64,000 bases of DNA from Streptomyces sp. Mut1 (GTDB lineage: Bacteria > Actinomycetota > Actinomycetes > Streptomycetales > Streptomycetaceae): positions 1,364,001 through 1,428,000 of the forward strand of contig NZ_CP120997.1 of NCBI RefSeq assembly GCF_030719295.1, read 5' to 3'. Shown piece by piece: positions 43,895 to 51,723 of the stretch (its first letter is position 1; every line of letters begins with the position of its first letter). Position numbers and translations under genes: made by a program. The notes under the pieces are model-generated. The model was not told the DNA's origin. It saw only the letters and a list, made by a program, of their open reading frames with translations, and searched no databases.

Positions 43895-44980
43895 TCACTG
43901 CCGGATCGACCAGCCCCGTTCCCGGAGGGCGGCGGCCAGTGCGGGGGCGGAGCTGGGTTCGACCATGAGCTGGACGAGGCCCGCCTGCTGGCCGGTGGCG
44001 TGCTCGATGCGCACGTCCTCGATGTTGATCCCGGACCGGCCCGCGTCGGCGAAGATCGTGGCCAGTTCGCCGGGGCGGTCGCTGATGAGGACGGCCACGA
44101 CCTCGTACGCGGCAGGGCCGGCGCCATGCTTGCCGGGCACCCGGACCCGGCCGGCGTTGCCCCGGCGCAGGACGTCCTGGATGCCCTCGGTGCCCGCGCG
44201 CCGCTTGTCCTCGTCGGCGGACTGGAGCCCGCGCAGCGCGGCGACGGTCTCGTCCAGGTCGGCGGCCACCCCGGCGAGGACGTCGGCGACGGGTCCGGGG
44301 TTGGCGGACAGGATCTCGACCCACATCCGGGGGTCGGAGGCCGCGATGCGGGTGACGTCCCTGATGCCCTGGCCGCACAGGCGTACGGCGGTCTCGTCGG
44401 CGTCCTCCAGCCGGGCGGCGACCATGGACGAGATCAGCTGCGGGGTGTGGGAGACGAGGGCGACGGCCCGGTCGTGGGCGTCGGCGTCCATGACGACCGG
44501 GACGGCGCGGCAGAGCGCGATCAGTTCGAGCGCGAGGTTGAGGACCTCGGTGTCGGAGCCCGGGGTCGGGGTGAGGACCCAGGGGCGCCCCTCGAAGAGG
44601 TCGGCGGTGGCGGCGAGCGGCCCGGAGCGCTCCTTGCCGGCCATGGGGTGGGAGCCGATGTACGGGGCGAGGTCGGCCCCCATCGCCTCCAGCTCGCGGC
44701 GCGGACCGCCCTTGACGCTGGCGACGTCGAGGTAGCCCCGGGCGACGCCGTCGCGCATCGCGGTGGCGAGCACGGCGGCGGTGTGCGCGGGCGGTACGGC
44801 GACGATCGCCAGGTCGACGGGGCCCTCGGCCGGCTCGTCCGTACCGGCGCCGAGCGCGGCGGCGGTCCTGGCCGACTCGGGGTCGTGGTCGACGAGGTGG
44901 ACCCGGACGCCGCGGCTCGCGAGGGCGAGGGCCGCGGAGGTGCCGACGAGGCCGGTTCCGATGACGACGGCGGTTCTCAC
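43895..44980 (-). CDS. tyrA: Prephenate dehydrogenase with C-terminal ACT domain
   Basis: A 361-residue NAD-dependent enzyme of tyrosine synthesis, converting prephenate to 4-hydroxyphenylpyruvate. The N-terminus has the Rossmann motif VIGTGLVGTSAALAL; conserved catalytic-region segments are SVKGGPRRELE, GSHPMAGKERSGP and VSHTPQLISS. Residues about 285-361 form an ACT domain (VAVLISDRPGELATIF), fitting feedback control by tyrosine. The GTG start at 44980 overlaps the stop of the aroH gene as GTGA, so chorismate mutase and prephenate dehydrogenase are made together. Confidence 0.94.
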   Translation of the reverse strand: MRTAVVIGTGLVGTSAALALASRGVRVHLVDHDPESARTAAALGAGTDEPAEGPVDLAIVAVPPAHTAAVLATAMRDGVARGYLDVASVKGGPRRELEAMGADLAPYIGSHPMAGKERSGPLAATADLFEGRPWVLTPTPGSDTEVLNLALELIALCRAVPVVMDADAHDRAVALVSHTPQLISSMVAARLEDADETAVRLCGQGIRDVTRIAASDPRMWVEILSANPGPVADVLAGVAADLDETVAALRGLQSADEDKRRAGTEGIQDVLRRGNAGRVRVPGKHGAGPAAYEVVAVLISDRPGELATIFADAGRSGINIEDVRIEHATGQQAGLVQLMVEPSSAPALAAALRERGWSIRQ

Positions 44981-45339
44981 TGGGCGATGTCCTTGCGCAG
45001 GGCGGCGGTGGCGCCGAGGTAGACGTGGCTGATCTCGGCCTTGGCCAGGTACGTCTCGATGTGGGCGAGGATGCGGACCACCCGGGGCATGGCGCCCTCG
45101 ATGTCCAGCTCCTGGGCGCAGATCAGCGGGACGTCGACGATCCCTATGCCGCGTGCGGCGGCGGCCGGGAAGTCGCTGTGCAGGTCGGGAGTGGCCGTGA
45201 ACCAGATGCTGATCAGGTCGTCCGCGACGAGTTCGTTCCGTTCCAGGACGGCGGTGAGCAGGGCGCTGACCTGCTCGTCCATGTGTCCGGCCTCGTCCCG
45301 CTCCAGCTGGACAGCCCCGCGGACCGCTCGTACCGCCAC
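44977..45339 (-). CDS. aroH: Chorismate mutase, AroH class
   Basis: A 120-residue monofunctional chorismate mutase with the trimeric AroH fold, not the helical AroQ type. Characteristic segments are VRAVRGAVQLERDE at the N-terminus (Arg7-equivalent), LISIWFTATPDLHSDFPA, and DIEGAMPRVVRILAHIE near the end. It turns chorismate into prephenate, the substrate of the overlapping tyrA. The GTG start at 45339 follows GGAG by 6 bases. It is the first gene of this two-gene aromatic unit, divergent from a nucleotidyltransferase gene. Confidence 0.93.
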   Translation of the reverse strand: MAVRAVRGAVQLERDEAGHMDEQVSALLTAVLERNELVADDLISIWFTATPDLHSDFPAAAARGIGIVDVPLICAQELDIEGAMPRVVRILAHIETYLAKAEISHVYLGATAALRKDIAQ

Positions 45340-45468
45340 GTCGTGCTCCTTGCTCGTCCCACCGCTTCGTGTGCTTGTGCTTCAGCGTAGAGGGGCGGCG
45401 GGGTCCCCCGCCCGGCCGCCCTTTTTATGAGACGCGCCCGGAGCGGGCCCTCGCGTACCCTCCCCCGC

Positions 45469-46185
45469 ATGATCACTCCCACCGGTGAGGACCTGGTGCG
45501 CGGCCACACCGTGTACTCCTGCGTGATGGGCTCGCGCGCCTTCGGTCTCGCGACGGAGGGCAGCGACACCGACCTGCGTGGTGTGTACCTGGCGCCGACC
45601 CCGCTGTTCTGGCGCTTCGACAAGCCGCCCACGCATGTCGACGGCCCGGCCGACGAGCAGTTCTCCTGGGAGCTGGAACGCTTCTGCGAGCTGGCGCTGC
45701 GGGCCAACCCCAACGTACTGGAGTGCCTGCACTCGCCCCTGGTGGAACGGATCGACGCGACCGGCCGCGAACTCCTCGCCCTGCGCGGGGCGTTCCTCTC
45801 CCGCCACGCGCACAAAACGTTCGTACGGTACGCGCTGGGCCAGCGCCGCAAGCTGGAGGCCGACGTCCGCCAGTACGGCGCCCCGCGCTGGAAGCACGCC
45901 ATGCACCTGCTGCGCCTGCTGACCAGCAGCCGCGAACTGCTGCGCACCGGCGAACTGACGATCGACGTGGGCCCGGCCCGCGAGGTCCTGCTCGCGGTCA
46001 AGCGGGGCGAGGTGCCCTGGCCGGAGGTGGAGCGCCGCATGACCCTCCTGGCCACGGAGAACGAGGAGGCGGCCACCGCCTCCCCGCTGCCGCCCGAGCC
46101 GGACCGGGCGCGCGTCGAGGACTTCCTGATCCGCACCCGCCGGGCGTCGGCCCTGGCGGCGGACGGGGAAACCTCAGCCGGCTGA
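45469..46185 (+). CDS. Predicted nucleotidyltransferase of the RlaP/COG3541 type
   Basis: A 238-residue protein of the DNA polymerase beta-like nucleotidyltransferase superfamily. The active site is MGSRAFGLATEGSDTDLRG (about residues 20-38), with the Gly-Ser and Asp-x-Asp pair intact. A helical domain follows (ELALRANPNVLECLHSP, FVRYALGQRRKLE). ATG at 45469 is used. The last 12 bases overlap the 3' end of a second nucleotidyltransferase on the opposite strand, with which it shares fold and active site (GSRAFG against SGAHLYG). RNA-ligase-associated members of this family exist, but the substrate here is unknown. Confidence 0.82.
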   Translation: MITPTGEDLVRGHTVYSCVMGSRAFGLATEGSDTDLRGVYLAPTPLFWRFDKPPTHVDGPADEQFSWELERFCELALRANPNVLECLHSPLVERIDATGRELLALRGAFLSRHAHKTFVRYALGQRRKLEADVRQYGAPRWKHAMHLLRLLTSSRELLRTGELTIDVGPAREVLLAVKRGEVPWPEVERRMTLLATENEEAATASPLPPEPDRARVEDFLIRTRRASALAADGETSAG

Positions 46186-46965
46186 GAGCGGGGCGCGCCG
46201 GGCGCGCACCACGAGGTCGTGCAGCGCGTCGAAGCCGCCGGGCCGCTCCGGGAGCGCGGAAGCCGCCTGCGCTGCGTCGAGGACCCCGTGCAGCGCCTCG
46301 ACGTCCCGGGCCACCACCGCCCTCTCGACCCCGTCCGCGCCCCGGTGCTCCGCCTCGGCCTTGGCCGCGATCAGACCGGGGAGATAGGCGGGCGCCGGCA
46401 CATGGGTGAGAAGCGTCGGCAGATGGGCGAGCACCTCGCCGCCGCGCATCAGATGGATGCCGGTGAGCAGCGCCCGGAAGGTGTAGAGCAGCGGCTTGAG
46501 CTCGCCGGTCCGCTCGAAGAGCCGCCACTGGGTGTTGGCGAAACCCCGGTAGTGGTGGGCGTGGTTGCGGGTGAGGACGTCCGGTGCGAGGGAGATCAGT
46601 TCGGTGTGCAGCGCGGTCGTGTGCACGACCAGCGGCGAGAGCAACTGCTCCAGCACATAGCCGTTGGGCTTCAGCATCAGCCGGACGAACTTGCGCAGAT
46701 CATGGGTGACCAGGTCCATCTCCACGCCGTCCCGGTCCCACATCCGCGAACTGGTCTCCTCGGGCTCACGGAGCCCGAGGAGGTCCTCGGCGGGCAGCAG
46801 ATGGACCCCGCGCAGGTCCACGTCCGAGTCCCGGGACGGGAACCCGTACAGATGAGCCCCGGAGACCGTGGCGAACAGCAGCGGGTGGCGTTCCTCGGCG
46901 AGGACCGGGCCGAGGTCGGTGACCGGCAGACCGGCCTCCTGGAGGAGTGTGACGTGCGAAGGCAT
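46174..46965 (-). CDS. Predicted nucleotidyltransferase, last gene of the NAD-salvage operon
   Basis: A 263-residue pol beta-superfamily protein related to its convergent neighbour. The active-site region is SGAHLYGFPSRDSDVDLRG (about 35-53) with both metal-binding Asp residues; the usual Ser of the GS pair is replaced, since the motif reads Ser-Gly-Ala. A helical domain (FANTQWRLFERTGELKPLLY) follows. It starts 3 bases after the stop of the ADP-ribosylglycohydrolase gene, so it belongs to the pnuC operon. A role in NAD or ADP-ribose linked nucleotide transfer is suggested by position only. Confidence 0.82.
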   Translation of the reverse strand: MPSHVTLLQEAGLPVTDLGPVLAEERHPLLFATVSGAHLYGFPSRDSDVDLRGVHLLPAEDLLGLREPEETSSRMWDRDGVEMDLVTHDLRKFVRLMLKPNGYVLEQLLSPLVVHTTALHTELISLAPDVLTRNHAHHYRGFANTQWRLFERTGELKPLLYTFRALLTGIHLMRGGEVLAHLPTLLTHVPAPAYLPGLIAAKAEAEHRGADGVERAVVARDVEALHGVLDAAQAASALPERPGGFDALHDLVVRARRAPLSAG

Positions 46966-46968
46966 GGC

Positions 46969-47985
46969 TCAAGCGTCCCAGAGCGCCCCGAGCGACAGCA
47001 GGTCGCTGCGGTACTCGATCCGTTCCGCCCACGCGTCGGGCCAGACCTCGTCCCCCAGGTGCGCGCCGGCCAGCGCGCCGGTCAGACAGGCGATCGAGTC
47101 CGAGTCGCCCCGGGTGCAGGCGGCCCGGCGCAGGGCGGTGACGGGGTCGCCGGGGAAGAGCAGGAAGCAGTGCAGGGCCGTGGCGAGGGCCTCCTCGGCG
47201 ATCCAGCCGTCCCCGGTCCGCTCGCACGGGTCGGTCTCCGGTGACGGGTCGCGCAGGGCGTCCCGGACGGTCTCCAGCGCGGCCAGGCACTCGTCCCAGC
47301 CCCGGCTGATGAACGCTTCGGGCGAGGCGTCGTGCGTGTGGCGCCACAGGTCCCCGAGCCACCGGGTGAGGTAACGGTCACGGTTCTCGTACGCGTACGA
47401 GCGCAGCTGGCCGATCAGGCCGAGCGGTTCGGCGCCGTGGGCGAGCAGGTACACCGCGTGGGCCGTCAGGTCGGAGGCGGCCAGGGCCGTCGGATGGCCG
47501 TGGGTGAGCGCGGACTGGAGCTGGGCCGCTCCGGCGCGCTGTTCGTCGCTGAGGCCGGGGACGAGGCCGATGGGCGCGACGCGCATATTGGCGCCGCAGC
47601 CCTTGGAGCCGGTCCGGCTGGCCTCCTGCCAGACACGGTCGCCGTCGAGCAGCTCACACGCCTCCAGGCAGGTGCGGCCGGGGGCGCGGTTGTTGTCGGG
47701 CGAGTGGTACCAGGCGACGAACTCGGCGCGCACCGGGTCCACCAGCCGCTCGGGGGTGAGCAGTCCGCCGTCCATGGCGGTGCGGACGCCGCGGCCCAGC
47801 GCGAGGGTCATCTGCGTGTCGTCGGTGACGAAGGCGGGCCGCGGCAGTTCCATCTCGCGCCAGGGCCCGCACTTGGCGAGGATCGACGGCACGTCGTTGA
47901 ACTCGGTCGGGAATCCGAGCGCGTCGCCGAGCGCGAGCCCGGTCAGCGATCCGGTGGCCGCCCTCCGCGTGCGGGTCGTGGTCAT
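46969..47985 (-). CDS. ADP-ribosylglycohydrolase family protein
   Basis: A 338-residue hydrolase of the DraG/ARH family, which removes ADP-ribose from proteins or other acceptors with two Mg ions. Metal-site motifs are all present: GLALGDALGFPTEF, FVTDDTQMTLAL and the C-terminal GDSDSIACLTGALAGA. ATG at 47985 overlaps the stop of the nrtR-like gene as ATGA. Within an NAD-salvage operon it would return ADP-ribose to the nucleotide pool or reverse a modification made from NAD. The acceptor cannot be read from the sequence. Confidence 0.92.
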   Translation of the reverse strand: MTTTRTRRAATGSLTGLALGDALGFPTEFNDVPSILAKCGPWREMELPRPAFVTDDTQMTLALGRGVRTAMDGGLLTPERLVDPVRAEFVAWYHSPDNNRAPGRTCLEACELLDGDRVWQEASRTGSKGCGANMRVAPIGLVPGLSDEQRAGAAQLQSALTHGHPTALAASDLTAHAVYLLAHGAEPLGLIGQLRSYAYENRDRYLTRWLGDLWRHTHDASPEAFISRGWDECLAALETVRDALRDPSPETDPCERTGDGWIAEEALATALHCFLLFPGDPVTALRRAACTRGDSDSIACLTGALAGAHLGDEVWPDAWAERIEYRSDLLSLGALWDA

Positions 47986-48716
47986 GTGTTCCGTCCTTCG
48001 GGTCGCAGCAGCGGGGGGTGCAGGGTGGTGGCGTCGCCCGCCCGGTAGAGGGCGGCCGGTTTGCCGCGTCCGCCGGTCCGGCGCGGCGCGCCCTCGGCGG
48101 GCTGGACGAAGCCGGGGGTGGCGAGGACCTTGCGGCGGAAGTTGGGGCGGTCCAGCGGGACGCCCCAGACGGTTTCGTAGACCTGCTGGAGCTCGCCCAG
48201 GGTGAAGTGCGCCGGGCAGAAGGCGGTGGCCAGGCAGGTGTATTCGAGTTTGGCGCCGATGCGGTCGCGGGCGTCGGTGAGGATGCGGTCGTGGTCGAAG
48301 GCGAGGGGGCCGGTCAGGCCCGTGTCCCACCACCGGGCGCCCGCCGCGTCCCCGCCGCCGCGCGGTTCGGGCAGGTCGGGGACGAGGGCCGTGTAGGCGA
48401 CGGAGACGACGCGCATCCGGGGGTCGCGGTCGGGGTCGCTGTAGGTGCGCAGCTGTTCCAGGTGGAGGCCGGAGACGGTGTCGCCGCTCAGCCCGGTCTC
48501 CTCGGCCAGTTCCCGGCGGGCCGCGACGCCCGCGGACTCGCGGGGCAGGACGAAGCCGCCGGGCAGCGCCCAGTGGCCCTTGTACGGGGCCTCGCCGCGT
48601 TCGACGAGCAGGACGTGCAGCCGGGAGTCGCGGACCGTGAAGACGGCCAGGTCGACGGTGACGGCGAACGGTTCGAAGGCGTGCGGGTCGTACCCCTCGG
48701 GGGCTGCGGCGCTCAT
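47982..48716 (-). CDS. nrtR: NrtR-like Nudix regulator of NAD metabolism
   Basis: A 244-residue protein with an N-terminal Nudix domain and a C-terminal winged helix (FTLGELQQVYETVWGVPLDR), the NrtR architecture. NrtR represses NAD synthesis and salvage genes and responds to ADP-ribose. The Nudix box is intact (GGFVLPRE then RRELAEETGL), so it may also hydrolyse ADP-ribose. ATG at 48716 overlaps the nadR-like stop as ATGA. The palindrome at 50456-50472 in front of pnuC is its probable operator, giving autoregulation. The name is based on architecture and context; an ADP-ribose pyrophosphatase is the alternative. Confidence 0.83.
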   Translation of the reverse strand: MSAAAPEGYDPHAFEPFAVTVDLAVFTVRDSRLHVLLVERGEAPYKGHWALPGGFVLPRESAGVAARRELAEETGLSGDTVSGLHLEQLRTYSDPDRDPRMRVVSVAYTALVPDLPEPRGGGDAAGARWWDTGLTGPLAFDHDRILTDARDRIGAKLEYTCLATAFCPAHFTLGELQQVYETVWGVPLDRPNFRRKVLATPGFVQPAEGAPRRTGGRGKPAALYRAGDATTLHPPLLRPEGRNT

Positions 48717-49792
48717 CGGTGCTCCGGGAGGGGCGCGGCGAAGTCCCAGCCCTCGGCGAGCAGGGTGTCGACGGCCTCGACCGCGCGGGCCAGGCGCTCC
48801 TCGCGGCTGCCGGTCAGTTCGATGAACGGCCGCCCGGTCCGGGTGAGTTCGGCCCGGAACCGGTCGGTCATCCAGGGCCGCAGCTCCTCCCCGTCGCGCA
48901 GCCCGTCGTCCTCGAAGGCGACGCCCTCGTGGTCGGTGAGCAGCCACAGGTGGTGGCGGGCCCGGTCCGCGATCCGCTCGACCAGGGGGTTGCGGCCGCC
49001 GACGTACCGCTCGTGCCAGACGGTCGTGGCGAAGGAGTCGGTGTCGCAGACGAGCACCGGGGACCCGGTGCCGGCCGCCTCCTCCTCGCGGGCGTTCTGG
49101 ACCTCGGCGATCAGCGGGAAGTCGTGGGTGGTGAAGGTGACGTCCTCCCACTGGGCCCGGGGCCACCGGGCGCGCAGTTCGGCCAGCTTCTCCTCGCTGA
49201 ACTCACGCCCGTACTCGGCCACGTACCCCGTGCGCGCCCACACCCCGCCGCGCCGCCGGTAGTGGGCGGCCAGCTCGCGGGCCAGCGTGGTCGTGCCGGT
49301 GGACTCGGCGCCCAGGACGACGACGCGGCGGGCGAGCGCCGCCCTGACCGGTGCTTCGAGGAAGTCCCAGCAGCCGGCCGGGTCCGCGCGGACGGCGGTG
49401 CCGGAGACCGGGTAGGCGGTGCGGGCGGGGTCGACGCAGACGGACTCGGCGCCGAAGCGGCGGGCCAGTTCGTCCCCGTACGACTCCGAGGTGAAGACGG
49501 CGTCCACCCGCTCGGGCACCGCCCCGGTGAAGACCGCCATGTGGGCGTCCCAGATCGCGGGGTCGTGGAGATCCATGCGGGTGTCGTCCACGGCGCCCAC
49601 CACCGTCACGTCCGGGTGCGCGCGGCGCATCCACTCGACCCGGTCGGCGAGCGGTACGGACTCCACCGACGCGGCGCAGACCAGCACGGTCAGCCGCTCG
49701 CAGCGGGCCCGCGCGGTGCGGACGAGGTGGTGGTGGCCGGCGTGCGGCGGGTAGAACTTGCCGAGCACGAGTCCGTGCGGGAAGCGTTTCAT
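48713..49792 (-). CDS. nadR: NadR-like NMN adenylyltransferase / ribosylnicotinamide kinase
   Basis: A 359-residue bifunctional enzyme. Residues about 1-165 are a nucleotidylyltransferase domain with GKFYPPHAGHHHLV (HxGH) and the late SGTAVRADPAG signature. Residues about 168-359 are a P-loop kinase (LGAESTGTTTLAREL) matching the ribosylnicotinamide kinase half of NadR; the loop has Thr where Lys usually stands (STGTTT), which deserves checking. It would phosphorylate nicotinamide riboside imported by PnuC and adenylate NMN to NAD. There is no helix-turn-helix, unlike the enterobacterial NadR. Start and stop overlap both neighbours by four bases. Confidence 0.88.
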   Translation of the reverse strand: MKRFPHGLVLGKFYPPHAGHHHLVRTARARCERLTVLVCAASVESVPLADRVEWMRRAHPDVTVVGAVDDTRMDLHDPAIWDAHMAVFTGAVPERVDAVFTSESYGDELARRFGAESVCVDPARTAYPVSGTAVRADPAGCWDFLEAPVRAALARRVVVLGAESTGTTTLARELAAHYRRRGGVWARTGYVAEYGREFSEEKLAELRARWPRAQWEDVTFTTHDFPLIAEVQNAREEEAAGTGSPVLVCDTDSFATTVWHERYVGGRNPLVERIADRARHHLWLLTDHEGVAFEDDGLRDGEELRPWMTDRFRAELTRTGRPFIELTGSREERLARAVEAVDTLLAEGWDFAAPLPEHR

Positions 49793-50442
49793 GCCAGGGC
49801 CTTCGCGGGTCGCGGGGTGAGGGCGGTGAGGTCACGCCGCCAGTTGCGCAGGCCGATCAGGCACAGCGTCAGGAAGCCGGCGTACAGCAGCGAGGTCAGG
49901 TAGAGCTCCTTGTACGCGTACAGCGGGATGTACACGATGTCGGCGGCGATCCACAGCCACCACGACTCGACCAGCTTGCGGCACTGTCCGTAGGTCGCCG
50001 CCAGGGAGAGCGCGGTGGTCAGGCCGTCCCAGACCGGGACCGTCGAGTCGGTGGCCCGGTCGAGCAGGACGGTCAGCGCGACGGTCCCCACCGCCCCCGC
50101 CGTGAGCAGCCAGGTCCACTCGGTGCGGGTCGTGCGCCGCACCGGCAGCGTGTCCGTCCCTGGTCCACCCCCGTGGGTCCAGGTCCACCAGCCGAACGCG
50201 GCGAGGGCGATGAAGACGATCTGGAGTCCGGCGTCGGCGTACAGGCCGGACTGGGTGAACAGCAGGATGAAGAAGAGGTTGTTGGCGATGCCGATCGGCC
50301 AGTTGGCGAGGTGCTGGCGGGCCACGAGCCAGACGCACAGCGCCCCGCTGCCGAAGCCCAGCACCTCGGTCCAGCTGACCGGGGTGTCCAGGACCGTCAC
50401 CAGGGGTTGCTGAAGGGGATCGAGTATGTCCGCGAGACTCAC
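49789..50442 (-). CDS. pnuC: Nicotinamide riboside transporter PnuC
   Basis: A 217-residue membrane transporter for nicotinamide riboside with about seven hydrophobic segments. Family features are LCVWLVARQHLANWPIGIAN and NLFFILLFTQSGLYADAGLQ near helices 2-3, and a late WWLWIAADIVYIPLYAYKEL. GTG at 50442 has GGAGG 5 bases upstream; an earlier in-frame start lies inside the operator. It is the first gene of a five-gene operon, all overlapping or 3 bases apart: pnuC, nadR-like, nrtR-like, ADP-ribosylglycohydrolase, nucleotidyltransferase. Import followed by immediate phosphorylation traps the vitamin. Confidence 0.93.
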   Translation of the reverse strand: MSLADILDPLQQPLVTVLDTPVSWTEVLGFGSGALCVWLVARQHLANWPIGIANNLFFILLFTQSGLYADAGLQIVFIALAAFGWWTWTHGGGPGTDTLPVRRTTRTEWTWLLTAGAVGTVALTVLLDRATDSTVPVWDGLTTALSLAATYGQCRKLVESWWLWIAADIVYIPLYAYKELYLTSLLYAGFLTLCLIGLRNWRRDLTALTPRPAKALA

Positions 50443-50455
50443 GCCCGCCTCCTTA

Positions 50456-50472
50456 ATAGTCACTATGACTAT
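50456..50472 (-). promoter_or_regulatory. Palindromic operator upstream of pnuC, probable NrtR site
   Basis: ATAGTCACTATGACTAT is a perfect 6-5-6 inverted repeat, strikingly AT-rich in this genome, placed directly upstream of the pnuC ribosome site. A TATAGT on the minus strand at 50473-50468 that could serve as -10 box overlaps it. Repression by the operon's own NrtR-like protein is inferred. Confidence 0.7.
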
Positions 50473-50496
50473 AAAGGTTCGCCCGGTCGTACGAAA

Positions 50497-50551
50497 GGCC
50501 CGCGGCCGGTTCCCTTCCGGAAGAATCCGGGATCGGGACCGGCCGCGGGCC
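50497..50551 (-). terminator. Long hairpin after the pseudouridine synthase gene
   Basis: Arms 50497-50514 and 50535-50551 pair over 17 bp with one bulged base and a 20-base loop. It follows the rluB-like stop by 23 bases and separates it from the pnuC operator. Confidence 0.7.
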
Positions 50552-50574
50552 TCTCGAACGCTGGGCGGGTACGG

Positions 50575-51723
50575 CTACAGGCCGACCTCGCGCATCAGCA
50601 TGCCCACCTCGGTGTTGGTCAGCCGGCGCAGCCAGCCCGACTTCTGGTCGCCCAGCGCGATCGGCCCGAAGCCCGTCCGCACCAGCCGGTCGACGGGGAA
50701 GCCCGCCTCGGCCAGCATCCGGCGGACGATGTGCTTGCGGCCCTCGTGCAGGGTCACCTCGACCAGGTAGTTCTTGCCGGTGTTCTCCACCACGCGGAAG
50801 TGGTCGGCGCGGGCGTAGCCGTCCTCCAGCTGGATGCCGTCCTTGAGCCGCTTGCCCAGGTCGCGCGGGAGCGGGCCCTGGACGGCCGCCAGGTAGGTCT
50901 TCTTCACGCCGTACCTGGGGTGGGTGAGGCGGTGGGCCAGCTCACCGTGGTTGGTGAGCATGATGATGCCCTCGGTCTCGGTGTCGAGACGGCCCACGTG
51001 GAACAGCCGCGTCTCGCGGTTGGTGACGTAGTCGCCGAGGCACTGGCGGCCGTCCGGGTCCTCCATCGAGGCGACGACACCGGCCGGCTTGTTCAGCGCG
51101 AAGAACAGGTAGGACTGGGTGGCGACGGTCAGCCCGTCGACCTTGATCTCGTCCTTGTGCACGTCGACGCGCATGCCCTGCTCGACGACGATCTCGCCGT
51201 TCACCTCGACCCTGCTCTGGTCGATCAGCTCCTCGCAGGCACGCCGCGAGCCCATGCCGGCGCGGGCGAGGACCTTCTGGAGCCGCTCGCCCTCCTGCTC
51301 GGCGCCCGGGTGCGTCTTCGGGGTCCTGATCTCGGGCTTGTTCGCGTACCTGTCGCGGTTGCGCTGCTCGATCTTGGCGTCCAGCTCGCGCGGGCGCGCC
51401 GGGGCGCCGTACGGGCCCCGCCGGGCGCCGCCCTTCGAACCGCCCTGCGCGCTCTTCGGGCCGCCCTTGGCACCGCCCCGGGCCGCCGCGCCGCGCCCCT
51501 TGCGGACACCGCCCTGGCCGCCGCCGGGCTTGTCGGAGCCCACGTCGTAGCTGCGCTCCTCGGGGCGGGGCCGGCGGGGCCGCTCCTGCCGCTGGTCGTC
51601 GCGCTCGGAGCGGGGAGTCCGCGGGTTCGGGTTGCTGTTCCTCCCGGTGCCGCTGTTGTTCCTGCCGCCGCTCCGGCCCCCGCCGCTGCCGCCACTACCG
51701 CTGTTCCTGCCGCTGCTTCGCAT
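50575..51723 (-). CDS. rluB: 23S rRNA pseudouridine synthase, RluB/RsuA family
   Basis: A 382-residue enzyme that makes pseudouridine in rRNA. The catalytic core has an S4 RNA-binding domain (LQKVLARAGMGSRRACEELI) at about 148-200 and the synthase domain with the catalytic Asp in HVGRLDTETEGIIMLTN, then LHEGRKHIVRRML. The first 110 residues are a disordered Gly/Arg/Ser/Asn-rich tail, a common actinobacterial addition. ATG at 51723 overlaps the scpB stop by one base (TGATG); a TTG one codon earlier is possible. It is the last gene of the run parA-RHH-scpA-scpB-rluB. Target base is not certain. Confidence 0.9.
   Translation of the reverse strand: MRSSGRNSGSGGSGGGRSGGRNNSGTGRNSNPNPRTPRSERDDQRQERPRRPRPEERSYDVGSDKPGGGQGGVRKGRGAAARGGAKGGPKSAQGGSKGGARRGPYGAPARPRELDAKIEQRNRDRYANKPEIRTPKTHPGAEQEGERLQKVLARAGMGSRRACEELIDQSRVEVNGEIVVEQGMRVDVHKDEIKVDGLTVATQSYLFFALNKPAGVVASMEDPDGRQCLGDYVTNRETRLFHVGRLDTETEGIIMLTNHGELAHRLTHPRYGVKKTYLAAVQGPLPRDLGKRLKDGIQLEDGYARADHFRVVENTGKNYLVEVTLHEGRKHIVRRMLAEAGFPVDRLVRTGFGPIALGDQKSGWLRRLTNTEVGMLMREVGL

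Noticed and set aside
43871..43896. GC inverted repeat at the tyrA end as a terminator
   Set aside because: The right arm runs into the tyrA stop codon and the pairing is imperfect, so it is more likely fortuitous.
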